Source: Mycobacterium sp. URHB0044 (GTDB lineage Bacteria; Actinomycetota; Actinomycetes; Mycobacteriales; Mycobacteriaceae). Taken from it: 64,000 bases of DNA. The number at the start of each line of letters is the position of its first letter. Position 1 is the first letter of the stretch. The stretch lies in assembly GCF_000620625.1 (NCBI RefSeq), contig NZ_JIAW01000003.1, positions 454,480-518,479 of the forward strand, given 5' to 3'. Shown here piece after piece: positions 53,934 through 62,271 of the stretch. The position numbers were made by a program, and so were the translations under genes. The notes under the pieces are model-generated. The model saw only the letters and a program-made list of their open reading frames with translations. It searched no databases and was not told the origin of the DNA.

Positions 53934-54955
53934 GTGCGTTCCTCCATCGTCGCGGGGATGGTGACCCCGATGCGGCATCCCGCCCTCTCATCCATGACTT
54001 CCATTGCGCCGCCGTGCAGTTCGACCGCCCATCGTGCGATCGCGAGGCCGAGGCCGGTACCCCCTGCCGACGTGGCGCCGCGCGTGAAGCGCTCGAATAC
54101 GCGTTCGCGTTCGGCTGCCGGAATGCCGGGTCCCGAGTCCGACACCTCCAACCGCAGTCCCGAAGGCTGCGCCGTACTCGCCTCGACGGACACGCGACCA
54201 CCGGCTGGGCTGTGCCGGATCGCGTTGTCCACCAGGTTGACGACGACCTGCCGGAGCCGCGCCGAGTCGGCAACGGCGACCAGATCCGGCGGGGACACCC
54301 GTACGACGACGTCCACGCCGGGGGTCGACACGGCGACGTGGGCGATGGCGTCGCTCAGGAAGTCAGCGGCACGAAAGGAGCTGAGCTGCAAAGGGATCGC
54401 GCCGCCCTCGAGACGGGACAGGTCGAGCAGGTCGGAGACCAGTTCACCGAGTCGCTCGGTCTGCAACAACGCCATCCGCATGGTGTCGGCATCCGGTTGC
54501 GCGACACCGTCGACGACGTTCTCGAGCACCGCGTGCAGGGCGGCGATCGGCGTGCGCAGCTCGTGCGAGACGTTCGCGATGAGCCCGCGCCGGTATTCGT
54601 CGGCGGCTCCGAGGTCGGCGGCCATCTGGTTGAATGCCGTTGCTAGTTGGCCGATTTCGTCACGCGACGTGGCGCGTACCCGGCGGCTGTAGTCGCCGCG
54701 GGCCATGGCTCCTGCCGCTGCGGTCATCTGCCGCAGCGGGGAGGTCATTCCGTGTGCCATGAACTGGGTGAAGACCAGTGACGTGGCCAACGCCGCCAAC
54801 AGCGCGTAGCGGAACTGCCAACTGGCGCCCACCCAGAAGGTGAACGACGCCAACAAGATCGCGCCGCCGACCAGCAGCCCGGTCTTGACCTTGAACGACG
54901 CAAACGGGTCGAGCGGGCGTGGCAACCGATCCCACAGTGCGGCAAGGCCGCTCAC
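53930..54955 (-). CDS. Membrane sensor histidine kinase
   Basis: A 341-aa sensor kinase. Two close helices (TGLLVGGAILLASFTFWV; FRYALLAALATSLVFTQF) leave almost no periplasmic domain, suggesting sensing within the membrane. A HAMP domain (SPLRQMTAAAGAMARGDY) leads to the H-box ANVSHELRTPIAAL, N-box VVNLVDNAIRHSPAGG, and G-boxes SDSGPGIP and GTGLGLAIARWAVELHGG. GTG 54955 overlaps the response-regulator stop (GTGA) with GGAGACG upstream. It partners the upstream OmpR-type regulator. Confidence 0.9.
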   Translation of the reverse strand: MSGLAALWDRLPRPLDPFASFKVKTGLLVGGAILLASFTFWVGASWQFRYALLAALATSLVFTQFMAHGMTSPLRQMTAAAGAMARGDYSRRVRATSRDEIGQLATAFNQMAADLGAADEYRRGLIANVSHELRTPIAALHAVLENVVDGVAQPDADTMRMALLQTERLGELVSDLLDLSRLEGGAIPLQLSSFRAADFLSDAIAHVAVSTPGVDVVVRVSPPDLVAVADSARLRQVVVNLVDNAIRHSPAGGRVSVEASTAQPSGLRLEVSDSGPGIPAAERERVFERFTRGATSAGGTGLGLAIARWAVELHGGAMEVMDERAGCRIGVTIPATMEERT

Positions 54956-55617
54956 CGCGGCGTCTCCAACGCGTAGCCGACGCCATGCACGGTGCGGATC
55001 AGACCCGATCCGAGCTTGCGCCGCAGCGCCTTGACGTGACTGTCCACCGTGCGTGTCTCCACACCAGACGCCCAACCCCACGCGTGCTCGAGCAAGGTCT
55101 CCCGGGCCACCGCCGTTCGGGGCCGGCCGGCGAGGAACGCCAGTAGATCGAATTCGATCCTGGTGAGGTGCACTTCGTCCGGTCCCCGATGAACGCGGCG
55201 GGCCTGCAGGTCGATTCGATAGTCGCCAACCGATACCGGGGTGGTGTCGTTCGCCCGGTCCACGCGGCGCAGCAGCACGCGGACGCGGGCCACGAGTTCA
55301 CGCATGCTGAACGGCTTGGTCAGGTAGTCGTCGGCCCCGATGCCGAGGCCGACCAGCATGTCGGTCTCGTCGCTGCGCGCCGTCAACATCAGCACCGGCG
55401 TCGATCGCACGGCCTGGATGCGTCGGCACACCTCCAGACCATCGAACCCGGGCAGCATGACGTCGAGCACCACCAGGTCCGGATCAGTGGCCGCGGCCGT
55501 CGCGACCGCAGACGGTCCGTCGACGGCGGTTTCGACCAGGAAGTCCTCCGCGCGCAGCCGGGTCGCGACCGCGGCCAGGATGGTCGGTTCGTCGTCGACC
55601 ACCAGGATTCGCTTCAC
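54952..55617 (-). CDS. OmpR/PhoB-family response regulator
   Basis: A 221-aa response regulator. The receiver has the acidic pair VVDDEP, phosphoacceptor Asp in LVVLDVMLPGFDG, Thr in LMLTARSD and Lys in YLTKPFSM. The C-terminal winged helix has HLTRIEFDLLAFLAGRPRTAVARETLLEHAWG and VDSHVKALRRKLG. First gene of the three-gene operon with the sensor kinase and DUF4173 protein, 72 bases from ipdF. Regulatory targets are not visible. Confidence 0.92.
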   Translation of the reverse strand: MKRILVVDDEPTILAAVATRLRAEDFLVETAVDGPSAVATAAATDPDLVVLDVMLPGFDGLEVCRRIQAVRSTPVLMLTARSDETDMLVGLGIGADDYLTKPFSMRELVARVRVLLRRVDRANDTTPVSVGDYRIDLQARRVHRGPDEVHLTRIEFDLLAFLAGRPRTAVARETLLEHAWGWASGVETRTVDSHVKALRRKLGSGLIRTVHGVGYALETPR

Positions 55618-55689
55618 CCACCTGACTGTAGGTGGCTGGTGTGGTGCTTCTGGGCAGCGTTTGTGAAGAAACCGTGGAGATTGCTCGGC

Positions 55690-56478
55690 TCAGGCGCGCT
55701 GGCTGGACACCGAGATCACTTCGCCGGTCAGGTAACTGGAGTAGTCGCTGGCCAGGAAGGCGATGGTGGCGGCGATCTCCCACGGCTCGGCGGCGCGGCC
55801 GAACGCCTCGTCGGACGACAACTGGTCCAGCAGTTCGGAGCTGCTGGTCTTCTCCAGGAACTTGTGCCGCGCGATGCTCGGGGATACCGCATTGATCCGG
55901 ACGCCGAACTCGACGGCTTCGATGGCGCTGCACCGGGTCAGCGCCATCACGCCGGCCTTGGCCGCGGCGTAGTGCGATTGCGAGTGCTGCGCGCGCCAGC
56001 CGAGCACGCTGGCGTTGTTGACGATGACGCCGCCGTGACCCGCGCCGCGGAAGTACCGCAGCGCGGCTCGGGTGGCCCGCATCACCGAGGTCAGCGTCAC
56101 GTTGAGGACGCGGTCCCACTCGTCGTCAGTCATGTCCACCACGGGCGTTTGGCCGCCGAGGCCCGCGTTGTTCACCAGAACATCCAGCCGGCCCATCTTC
56201 TCCACCGCGGTGGTGATCAGCGCGTCGACGGCCTCAGTCGACGTCACGTCGCACACCACGGCCTCCACCCGGCCGAGGCCGAGGTCGGCGAGCTGATCGC
56301 GGGTCTCGCCGAGCCGCCGCTCGTGGTAATCGGAGACGACGACGTCGGCGCCCTCGGCGAGGGCCCGCCGTGCGGTCGACGAGCCGATGCCGGTACCGGC
56401 GGCGGCCGTCACGAGCACGACCTTGCCGGTGAGCAGGCCGTGCCCGTCGATCTCCTTGGGTGGGGTAGATAACGTCAT
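55690..56478 (-). CDS. ipdF: IpdF, 5-hydroxy-HIP(-CoA) dehydrogenase, SDR
   Basis: A 262-aa SDR matching Rv3559c. VLVTAAAGTGIGSSTARRAL (unusual Ala-rich glycine loop), VVCDVTS, VNNAGLGGQTPVVDM, NNASVLGWRAQHSQSHYAAAKAG (catalytic Ser-Tyr-Lys) and SPSIARHKFLEK. It oxidises the 5-hydroxyl of HIP-type CoA esters. ATG 56478 with AGGGAG six bases upstream. It is downstream of fadE30 by 31 bases, in the leftward KstR2-controlled transcript. Confidence 0.91.
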   Translation of the reverse strand: MTLSTPPKEIDGHGLLTGKVVLVTAAAGTGIGSSTARRALAEGADVVVSDYHERRLGETRDQLADLGLGRVEAVVCDVTSTEAVDALITTAVEKMGRLDVLVNNAGLGGQTPVVDMTDDEWDRVLNVTLTSVMRATRAALRYFRGAGHGGVIVNNASVLGWRAQHSQSHYAAAKAGVMALTRCSAIEAVEFGVRINAVSPSIARHKFLEKTSSSELLDQLSSDEAFGRAAEPWEIAATIAFLASDYSSYLTGEVISVSSQRA

Positions 56479-56509
56479 GAAGCTCCCTTGATGGTCTTCG
56501 CGCAAGCGC

Positions 56510-57658
56510 TCATCCCTTCACCTCTCGGGGCAGGCCGAGCACGCGCTCAGCGATGATGTTGCGTTGGATCTCATTGGATCCGCCGTAGATGGTGTCCGAA
56601 CGGGAGAACAGGTACAGCCGCTGCCATTCATCGAACTCGCCGCCGTCGAGGACCAGCCCCGCCATGCCTTGGATCTCCATCGCGATCTCGCCGAGTTCAC
56701 GATGCCAGTTGGCCCACAACAACTTCGACACGTTGTCTTGGCCTGGCTGCTCGACATCCATCGTGGCGAGCGCATACGACCGCATGGCCTGCAGCCCGGT
56801 CCACGACCGCGTCAGCCGCTCGCGGATCAGCGGGTCGTCGATGGCACCGTTGCGCTTGGCCAGCTCGACGAGACCGGAATGTTCACGCGCATAACGGATC
56901 TGCTGACCCAGCGTGGACACGCCGCGTTCGAAGGTGAGCGTGCCCATGGCGACGCGCCACCCGTCGCCCGGATCGCCGACCACGAGATCGGCATCGGTAC
57001 GGGCGTCGTCGAAGAACACCTCGTTGAACTCGGAGTCGCCCGTGAGCTGGACGATGGGGCGGATCTGCACACCGGGTTGGTCCAGCGGCACCAGCAGGTA
57101 GGACAGGCCAGCATGCCGCTTGGAGCCCTTCTCGGTGCGGGCGATGACGAAGCACCACTGCGCCCAGTGCGCCAGCGACGTCCACACCTTCTGCCCGTTG
57201 ATCACCCATTCGTCACCGACGAGTTCGGCGGAGGTGGACACGTTGGCGAGATCGCTGCCTGCGCCGGGCTCGGAGTAGCCCTGGCACCACAGCTCGGTGA
57301 CGTCGAGGATCTTGGGCAGGAAGCGCGTCTGCTGCTCGGGTGTGCCGTACGCGATCAGCGTCGGGCCGAGCAGTTCCTCGCCGAAGTGGTTGACCTTGTC
57401 CGGTGCGTCCGCGCGGGCGTATTCCTCGTAGAACGCGACGCGGTGCGCGACGGACAGGCCGCGGCCGCCGTGCTCCTCCGGCCAACCCAGGCATGTCAGC
57501 CCCGCCTTCGCGAGATGCTGATTCCATGCCCGTCGTTCCTCGAACGCCTCGTGCTCACGCCCCGGCCCGCCAAGGCCCTTCAGCGCGGCGTATTCGCCGA
57601 CGAGATTGTCGGCGAGCCACTGCCGGACCTCGGCCCGGAACTCCTGGACCCCTATCAC
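56510..57658 (-). CDS. fadE30: Acyl-CoA dehydrogenase FadE30
   Basis: A 382-aa acyl-CoA dehydrogenase very close to Rv3560c: EFRAEVRQWLADNL, KGLGGPGREHEAFEERRAWN, EEHGGRGLS, DKVNHFGEELLGPTLIAYGTP, ELWCQGYSEPGAGSDLAN, and a C-terminal GGSNEIQRNIIAERVLGLPRE. It acts early on HIP-CoA-derived esters. Start GTG 57658. It diverges from fadD3; the 47-base gap carries a KstR2 box. Confidence 0.93.
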   Translation of the reverse strand: MIGVQEFRAEVRQWLADNLVGEYAALKGLGGPGREHEAFEERRAWNQHLAKAGLTCLGWPEEHGGRGLSVAHRVAFYEEYARADAPDKVNHFGEELLGPTLIAYGTPEQQTRFLPKILDVTELWCQGYSEPGAGSDLANVSTSAELVGDEWVINGQKVWTSLAHWAQWCFVIARTEKGSKRHAGLSYLLVPLDQPGVQIRPIVQLTGDSEFNEVFFDDARTDADLVVGDPGDGWRVAMGTLTFERGVSTLGQQIRYAREHSGLVELAKRNGAIDDPLIRERLTRSWTGLQAMRSYALATMDVEQPGQDNVSKLLWANWHRELGEIAMEIQGMAGLVLDGGEFDEWQRLYLFSRSDTIYGGSNEIQRNIIAERVLGLPREVKG

Positions 57659-57674
57659 CCTTGTAGGCTAACCT

Positions 57675-57688
57675 ACCAAGCACTTGCT
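57675..57688. promoter_or_regulatory. KstR2 operator between fadE30 and fadD3
   Basis: ACCAAGCACTTGCT contains the CAAGnnCTTG core. It lies 16 bases from the fadE30 start and 17 from the fadD3 start, so it controls both directions. Confidence 0.9.
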
Positions 57689-57705
57689 TTGTTAGAGGAG
57701 CATCA

Positions 57706-59232
57706 ATGACGAGCGGCCGCCGGACGATTCCGCAGGTCTTGGACGAAGTTGCGGACCGCTACTCAGACCGCGACGCCGTCATCACGGTCGACCGCAGCCT
57801 GACGTTCGCCCAGCTGAGGACCGAGGTCAGGCAGGCCGCGGCCGCGATGATCGACCTTGGCGTGCAGGCCGGCGACCGGGTGGCCATCTGGTCGCCGAAC
57901 ACCTGGCACTGGGTCGTCGCGTGCCTGGCCACGCACCACGCCGGCGCCGTTGTCGTACCGCTGAACACCCGCTACACCGCCAGCGAAGCCGCCGACATCC
58001 TGGCCCGCACCGAGGCCCCGCTGCTGATCGGCATGGGTGAATTCCTCGGAGCCGACCGCGTCGGCGACCTCGACCGGGACGCACTGCCCGCGCTGCGCGA
58101 CGTCGTGCGCGTCCCGATCGATCGCCAGGACGGCACATGGGACGAGTTCGTCGCCCGCGGCACCGACCTCGATGCGGTCGACGCCCGCGTCGCCGCGCTC
58201 TCCCCCGACGACGTGTCCGACATCCTGTTCACCTCCGGGACGACCGGGCGCAGCAAGGGCGTGCTGTGCGCGCACCGGCAGTCGCTGGACGCCCCCGCGG
58301 CGTGGGCGGCGTGCGGTGAACTCACCGCCGATGACCGCTACCTGTGCATCAACCCGTTCTTCCACAACTTCGGCTACAAGGCAGGCATCCTGGCGTGCCT
58401 GCAGACCGGCGCGACGCTGATCCCCCAGCTGACCTTCGATCCGGAGACCGCGATGCGCACGGTGGCCGAGCACCGCATCACCGTCCTGCCGGGGCCGCCG
58501 ACGATCTACCAGACGCTGCTCGACCACCCGAAGCGTGCCGACTACGACCTGTCGTCGCTGCGGTTCGCCGTCACGGGGGCCGCCACCATCCCGGTGGTGC
58601 TGATCGAGCGGATGCAGGCCGAGTTGGACATCGACATCGTGCTGACGGCCTATGGGCTCACGGAGGCAAGCGGTTTCGGGACGATGTGCCGCGCCGACGA
58701 CGACGCGGTGACGGTGGCGACGACCAGTGGACGCCCGATCGCCGACTTCGAACTCTCGATCGCCGAGGGCACCGGCGAGGTGCTGCTGCGCGGCCCGAAC
58801 GTGATGCTGGGATATCTGGACGATCCGGAGGCGACGGGCCAGGCGATCGACGCCGAGGGCTGGCTGCACACCGGCGATATCGGAAGCGTCGACGAGCGCG
58901 GCAATCTGCGCATCACCGACCGGCTCAAGGACATGTACATCTGCGGCGGCTTCAACGTCTACCCCGCCGAGATCGAGCAGGTGCTGGCCCGCCTCGACGG
59001 CGTCGCGGATTCGGCGGTGATCGGGGTACCCGACGAGCGCCTCGGCGAGGTCGGCAAGGCGTTCGTCGTACTCAAGCCGGGTGCGGTGCTCGATGAGCAG
59101 GCCGTAATCGCCTATACCCGAGAGCATTTGGCGAACTTCAAGGCCCCCCGCTCGGTGGCGTTCATCGACGCCCTGCCGCGCAACCCAGGAGGCAAGGTGG
59201 TCAAACCACAACTGCGAGAGATGGCTGGATAG
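57706..59232 (+). CDS. fadD3: HIP-CoA ligase FadD3
   Basis: A 508-aa adenylate-forming acyl-CoA ligase matching Rv3561. AMP-binding motifs: DILFTSGTTGRSKGVLCAH (P-loop), INPFFHNFGYKAGIL, TAYGLTEASGFGTMC, LHTGDIGSVDERGNLRITDRLKDMYICGGFNVYPAEIEQ and the C-terminal Lys in NPGGKVVKPQLREM. It activates the CD-ring propanoate HIP to its CoA ester, whose product is the KstR2 inducer. It starts the rightward fadD3-fadE31-32-33-aspB run. Confidence 0.94.
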   Translation: MTSGRRTIPQVLDEVADRYSDRDAVITVDRSLTFAQLRTEVRQAAAAMIDLGVQAGDRVAIWSPNTWHWVVACLATHHAGAVVVPLNTRYTASEAADILARTEAPLLIGMGEFLGADRVGDLDRDALPALRDVVRVPIDRQDGTWDEFVARGTDLDAVDARVAALSPDDVSDILFTSGTTGRSKGVLCAHRQSLDAPAAWAACGELTADDRYLCINPFFHNFGYKAGILACLQTGATLIPQLTFDPETAMRTVAEHRITVLPGPPTIYQTLLDHPKRADYDLSSLRFAVTGAATIPVVLIERMQAELDIDIVLTAYGLTEASGFGTMCRADDDAVTVATTSGRPIADFELSIAEGTGEVLLRGPNVMLGYLDDPEATGQAIDAEGWLHTGDIGSVDERGNLRITDRLKDMYICGGFNVYPAEIEQVLARLDGVADSAVIGVPDERLGEVGKAFVVLKPGAVLDEQAVIAYTREHLANFKAPRSVAFIDALPRNPGGKVVKPQLREMAG

Positions 59233-59239
59233 AACCGAT

Positions 59240-60370
59240 ATGGACTTGCACCTCGACGAGGCGACAGAAGAGTTCCGGGCCGAGGTCCGCGACTTCCTGG
59301 CGAGCAACACCGCGCAGTTCCCGACGAAGTCGTACGACACCGCAGAGGGTTTCGAACAGCATCGGCACTGGGACAAGGTGCTGTTCGACGCCGGCCTTTC
59401 GGTGATCGCGTGGCCCAAGGAGTACGGCGGCCGCGACGCGACGCTGCTGCAGTGGATCGTCTACGAAGAGGAGTACTTCCGCGCGGGCGCGCCCGGCCGG
59501 GCCAGCGCCAACGGCACGTCGATGCTGGCGCCGACGCTGTTCGCCCACGGCACGGAGGAGCAGCGGAAGCGGGTGCTGCCCAAGATGGCCAGCGGTGAGG
59601 AGATCTGGGCGCAGGCCTGGTCGGAACCCGAGTCGGGTAGCGACCTGGCCTCGCTGCGGTCGACGGCCACCAAGACCGACGGCGGCTGGAAGCTCAACGG
59701 GCAGAAGATCTGGAGCTCGCGGGCGCCGTTCGGCGAGCGGGCCTTCGGGCTGTTCCGGTCCGACCCCGAAGCGCAGCGCCACAAGGGCCTGACCTACTTC
59801 ATGTTCGACCTGCACGCCGACGGCATCACGGTGCGGCCCATCGCGCAGCTCGGTGGCGACACCGGCTTCGGCGAAATCTTCCTCGACGACGTGTTCGTAC
59901 CCGACGAGGACGTGATCGGTGAGCCCAACGAGGGCTGGCGCGCCGCGATGAGCACGTCGAGCAATGAGCGCGGCATGTCGCTGCGCAGTCCGGCCCGGTT
60001 CCTGGCCCCGGCCGAACGGCTCGTCGAACTGTGGCAGGCCGACCCCAACCCTGCGTTCGCCGACCGCGTCGCCGACGCGTGGATCAAGGCGCAGGCCTAC
60101 CGGTTGCACACGTTCGGCACCGTGACGCGGCTCGCCGGAGGTGGTGAGCTGGGCGCCGAATCGTCGATCACCAAGGTGTTTTGGTCGGATCTGGACGTGG
60201 CGCTGCACCAGACAGCGCTCGACCTCCGGGGCGCGGATGCCGAGCTTGCCGACTCGTGGACCGATGGGCTGCTGTTCGCCCTCGGTGGCCCGATCTACGC
60301 AGGCACCAACGAGATCCAGCGCAACATCATCGCCGAGCGGCTGCTGGGACTGCCCAGGGAGGCGAAGTGA
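59240..60370 (+). CDS. fadE31: Acyl-CoA dehydrogenase FadE31
   Basis: A 376-aa acyl-CoA dehydrogenase matching Rv3562. Blocks: EATEEFRAEVRDFLASN, WPKEYGGRDATLLQWIVYEEEYFRAG, EIWAQAWSEPESGSDLASLRSTA, NGQKIWSSRAPFGERAF, and GGPIYAGTNEIQRNIIAERLLGLPRE at the end. It lies seven bases after fadD3 and overlaps fadE32 (GTGA). Acts on CD-ring CoA intermediates; specific step not assigned from sequence. Confidence 0.92.
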   Translation: MDLHLDEATEEFRAEVRDFLASNTAQFPTKSYDTAEGFEQHRHWDKVLFDAGLSVIAWPKEYGGRDATLLQWIVYEEEYFRAGAPGRASANGTSMLAPTLFAHGTEEQRKRVLPKMASGEEIWAQAWSEPESGSDLASLRSTATKTDGGWKLNGQKIWSSRAPFGERAFGLFRSDPEAQRHKGLTYFMFDLHADGITVRPIAQLGGDTGFGEIFLDDVFVPDEDVIGEPNEGWRAAMSTSSNERGMSLRSPARFLAPAERLVELWQADPNPAFADRVADAWIKAQAYRLHTFGTVTRLAGGGELGAESSITKVFWSDLDVALHQTALDLRGADAELADSWTDGLLFALGGPIYAGTNEIQRNIIAERLLGLPREAK

Positions 60371-61323
60371 ACTTCGAGATAGACGACCAGCAGCGCGATT
60401 TCGCCGCGAGCATCGACGCCGCGCTCGGGGCCGCGGACGTGCCTGCCGCGGTGCGGGCCTGGTGCGCTGGTGATACCGGCCCCGGCCGCAAGGTGTGGGC
60501 CACGCTGAGCGACCTTGGCGTGACCGCGCTGGCGGTCGCCGAGAAGTTCGACGGCATCGGGGCGCATCCCGTCGATCTGGTGGTGGCCGCCGAACGACTG
60601 GGGTACTGGGGTGTGCCCGGTCCCGTCGCCGAATCCATCGCCGTGGCACCGATTCTGCTCGCCGACGATGAGCGCAGCGCCGGCCTGGCCGCCGGTGAAT
60701 TGATCGCAACGGTCGCACAGCCACCCCTCGTGCCGAGGGCTGTCGACGCCGACACGGCGGGTCTGATCCTGGTGGCCGGCGACGGCGTGGTCAGTGACGG
60801 CACCGCGGGGGCCCTGCACGAGTCCGTCGACCCGGCGCGCCGGTTATTCGACGTGACCGCGTCCGGTGAATCGCAGAAGGCTGACACCGCAACGGCTTTC
60901 GAGTTCGGCGTGCTGGCCACCGCCGCGCAGTTGATCGGCGCCGGGCAGGCCATGCTGGACGCGTCGGTCGCCTATGCCAAGCAGCGCAGCCAGTTCGGCC
61001 GGGTTATCGGCTCGTACCAGGCGATCAAGCACAAGCTGGCCGACGTCTACATCGCGGTCGAGTTGGCCCGCCCGCTGGTCTACGGCGCGGCGCTGTCGCT
61101 GGCGGATGGATCGGCCGACACCCCGCGCGACGCAAGTGCGGCGAAGGCCGCTGCCGCGGAGGCGGCGTTGCTCTCCGCGCGATCGTCGTTGCAGACGCAC
61201 GGCGCCATCGGCTTCACCCAGGAGCACGACCTGTCCCTGCTCTTGCTGCGGGTGCAGGCACTGCGCTCGGCGTGGGGCGACCCGACGTGGCACCGTCGCC
61301 GAGTGTTGGAGGGAATCGCATGA
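60367..61323 (+). CDS. fadE32: Acyl-CoA dehydrogenase-like FadE32
   Basis: A 318-aa short acyl-CoA dehydrogenase family protein matching Rv3563. It has MNFEIDDQQRDFAASIDAAL, ERLGYWGVPGPVAES, YAKQRSQFGRVIGSYQAIKHKLADVYIAVELA and QTHGAIGFTQEHDLSLLLLRVQAL. Small size is typical of heteromeric actinobacterial dehydrogenases, so it probably pairs with FadE31 or FadE33. GTG 60367 overlaps the fadE31 stop; its own stop overlaps fadE33 (ATGA). Confidence 0.91.
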   Translation: MNFEIDDQQRDFAASIDAALGAADVPAAVRAWCAGDTGPGRKVWATLSDLGVTALAVAEKFDGIGAHPVDLVVAAERLGYWGVPGPVAESIAVAPILLADDERSAGLAAGELIATVAQPPLVPRAVDADTAGLILVAGDGVVSDGTAGALHESVDPARRLFDVTASGESQKADTATAFEFGVLATAAQLIGAGQAMLDASVAYAKQRSQFGRVIGSYQAIKHKLADVYIAVELARPLVYGAALSLADGSADTPRDASAAKAAAAEAALLSARSSLQTHGAIGFTQEHDLSLLLLRVQALRSAWGDPTWHRRRVLEGIA

Positions 61324-62261
61324 GCGACGAACGGAACATGCTGCGCGACACCGTCGCCGCGCTCGTCGAGAAGCACGCATCGCCGGAAGCGGTCCGCGAG
61401 GCGATGGCCTCGGAACGCGGATTCGACGAGTCGCTGTGGACGTTGTTGTGCGAGCAGGTCGGTGCGGCCGCGCTCGTCGTCCCCGAGGAACTGGGTGGCG
61501 CGGGTGGCGAGCTCGCCGACGCCGCCGTGGTGCTCGAGGAACTGGGCAAGGGCCTGGTGCCGACGCCACTCCTGGGCACGACCCTCGCCGAGCTGGCTCT
61601 GCTGTCCGCCGACGAACCCGACGTCGACGCCCTGGAGAAGCTCGCCGAGGGAACGTCGATTGGTGCCATCGTCTTCGACGCCCGTTATGTGATCAACGGT
61701 GACGTCGCCGATGTGGTGATCGGCGTCGAGGACGGCACGCTGACCCGCTGGACCGACGTCACGTCGCATCCAGCGACGTCCATGGATCCCACCCGTCGGC
61801 TGGCCCGGGTCGAGGCTGGGGACACCAGCCGCATCGGCAGCGATCCAGGGCTCGCCGACACTGCGGCGATCCTGTTGGCCGCCGAGCAGATCGGCGCGGC
61901 GTCCCGCTGCCTGGACCTGACCGTCGCGTACACCAAGGACCGGGTGCAGTTCGGCAGGCCCATCGGCAGCTTCCAGGCGCTCAAGCACCGGATGGCCGAC
62001 CTGTACGTCAAGGTGCAGTCGGCGCGCGCGGTGGTCGACGACGCCGTCGCGGACCCGACGCCCACGTCGGCCGCCCTGGCCAGGATCGCGGCCAGCGAGG
62101 CGTTCAGCGCCGTCGCTGCCGAGGCCGTCCAGATGCACGGCGGCATCGCGATCACGTGGGAACACGACATCCAGCTGTACTTCAAGCGGGCCCACGGCAG
62201 CGCGCAACTCCTGGGGCCGCCCCGGGAACACCTGCGCCGCCTCGAAGCCGAGGTGCTCTAG
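61320..62261 (+). CDS. fadE33: Acyl-CoA dehydrogenase-like FadE33
   Basis: A 313-aa family member matching Rv3564: ERNMLRDTVAALVEKHASPEAVREAM, ALVVPEELGGAGGELADAAVVLEELGKGLVPTPLL, YTKDRVQFGRPIGSFQALKHRMADLYVKVQSA and QMHGGIAITWEHDIQLYFKRAHGSAQLLGPP. It forms the third of a coupled trio of dehydrogenase subunits. ATG 61320 overlaps the fadE32 stop. Confidence 0.91.
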   Translation: MSDERNMLRDTVAALVEKHASPEAVREAMASERGFDESLWTLLCEQVGAAALVVPEELGGAGGELADAAVVLEELGKGLVPTPLLGTTLAELALLSADEPDVDALEKLAEGTSIGAIVFDARYVINGDVADVVIGVEDGTLTRWTDVTSHPATSMDPTRRLARVEAGDTSRIGSDPGLADTAAILLAAEQIGAASRCLDLTVAYTKDRVQFGRPIGSFQALKHRMADLYVKVQSARAVVDDAVADPTPTSAALARIAASEAFSAVAAEAVQMHGGIAITWEHDIQLYFKRAHGSAQLLGPPREHLRRLEAEVL

Positions 62262-62271
62262 CCTGACTCGG

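Noticed and set aside
52449..54692. 747-codon plus-strand open frame
   Set aside because: Antisense to the DUF4173 and sensor-kinase genes; composition is His/Arg/Gln-rich as expected for the reverse frame of high-GC coding sequence, no domain and no ribosome site.
57763..59418. 551-codon minus-strand open frame
   Set aside because: Shadow of fadD3; no recognisable family and codon bias typical of an antisense frame.
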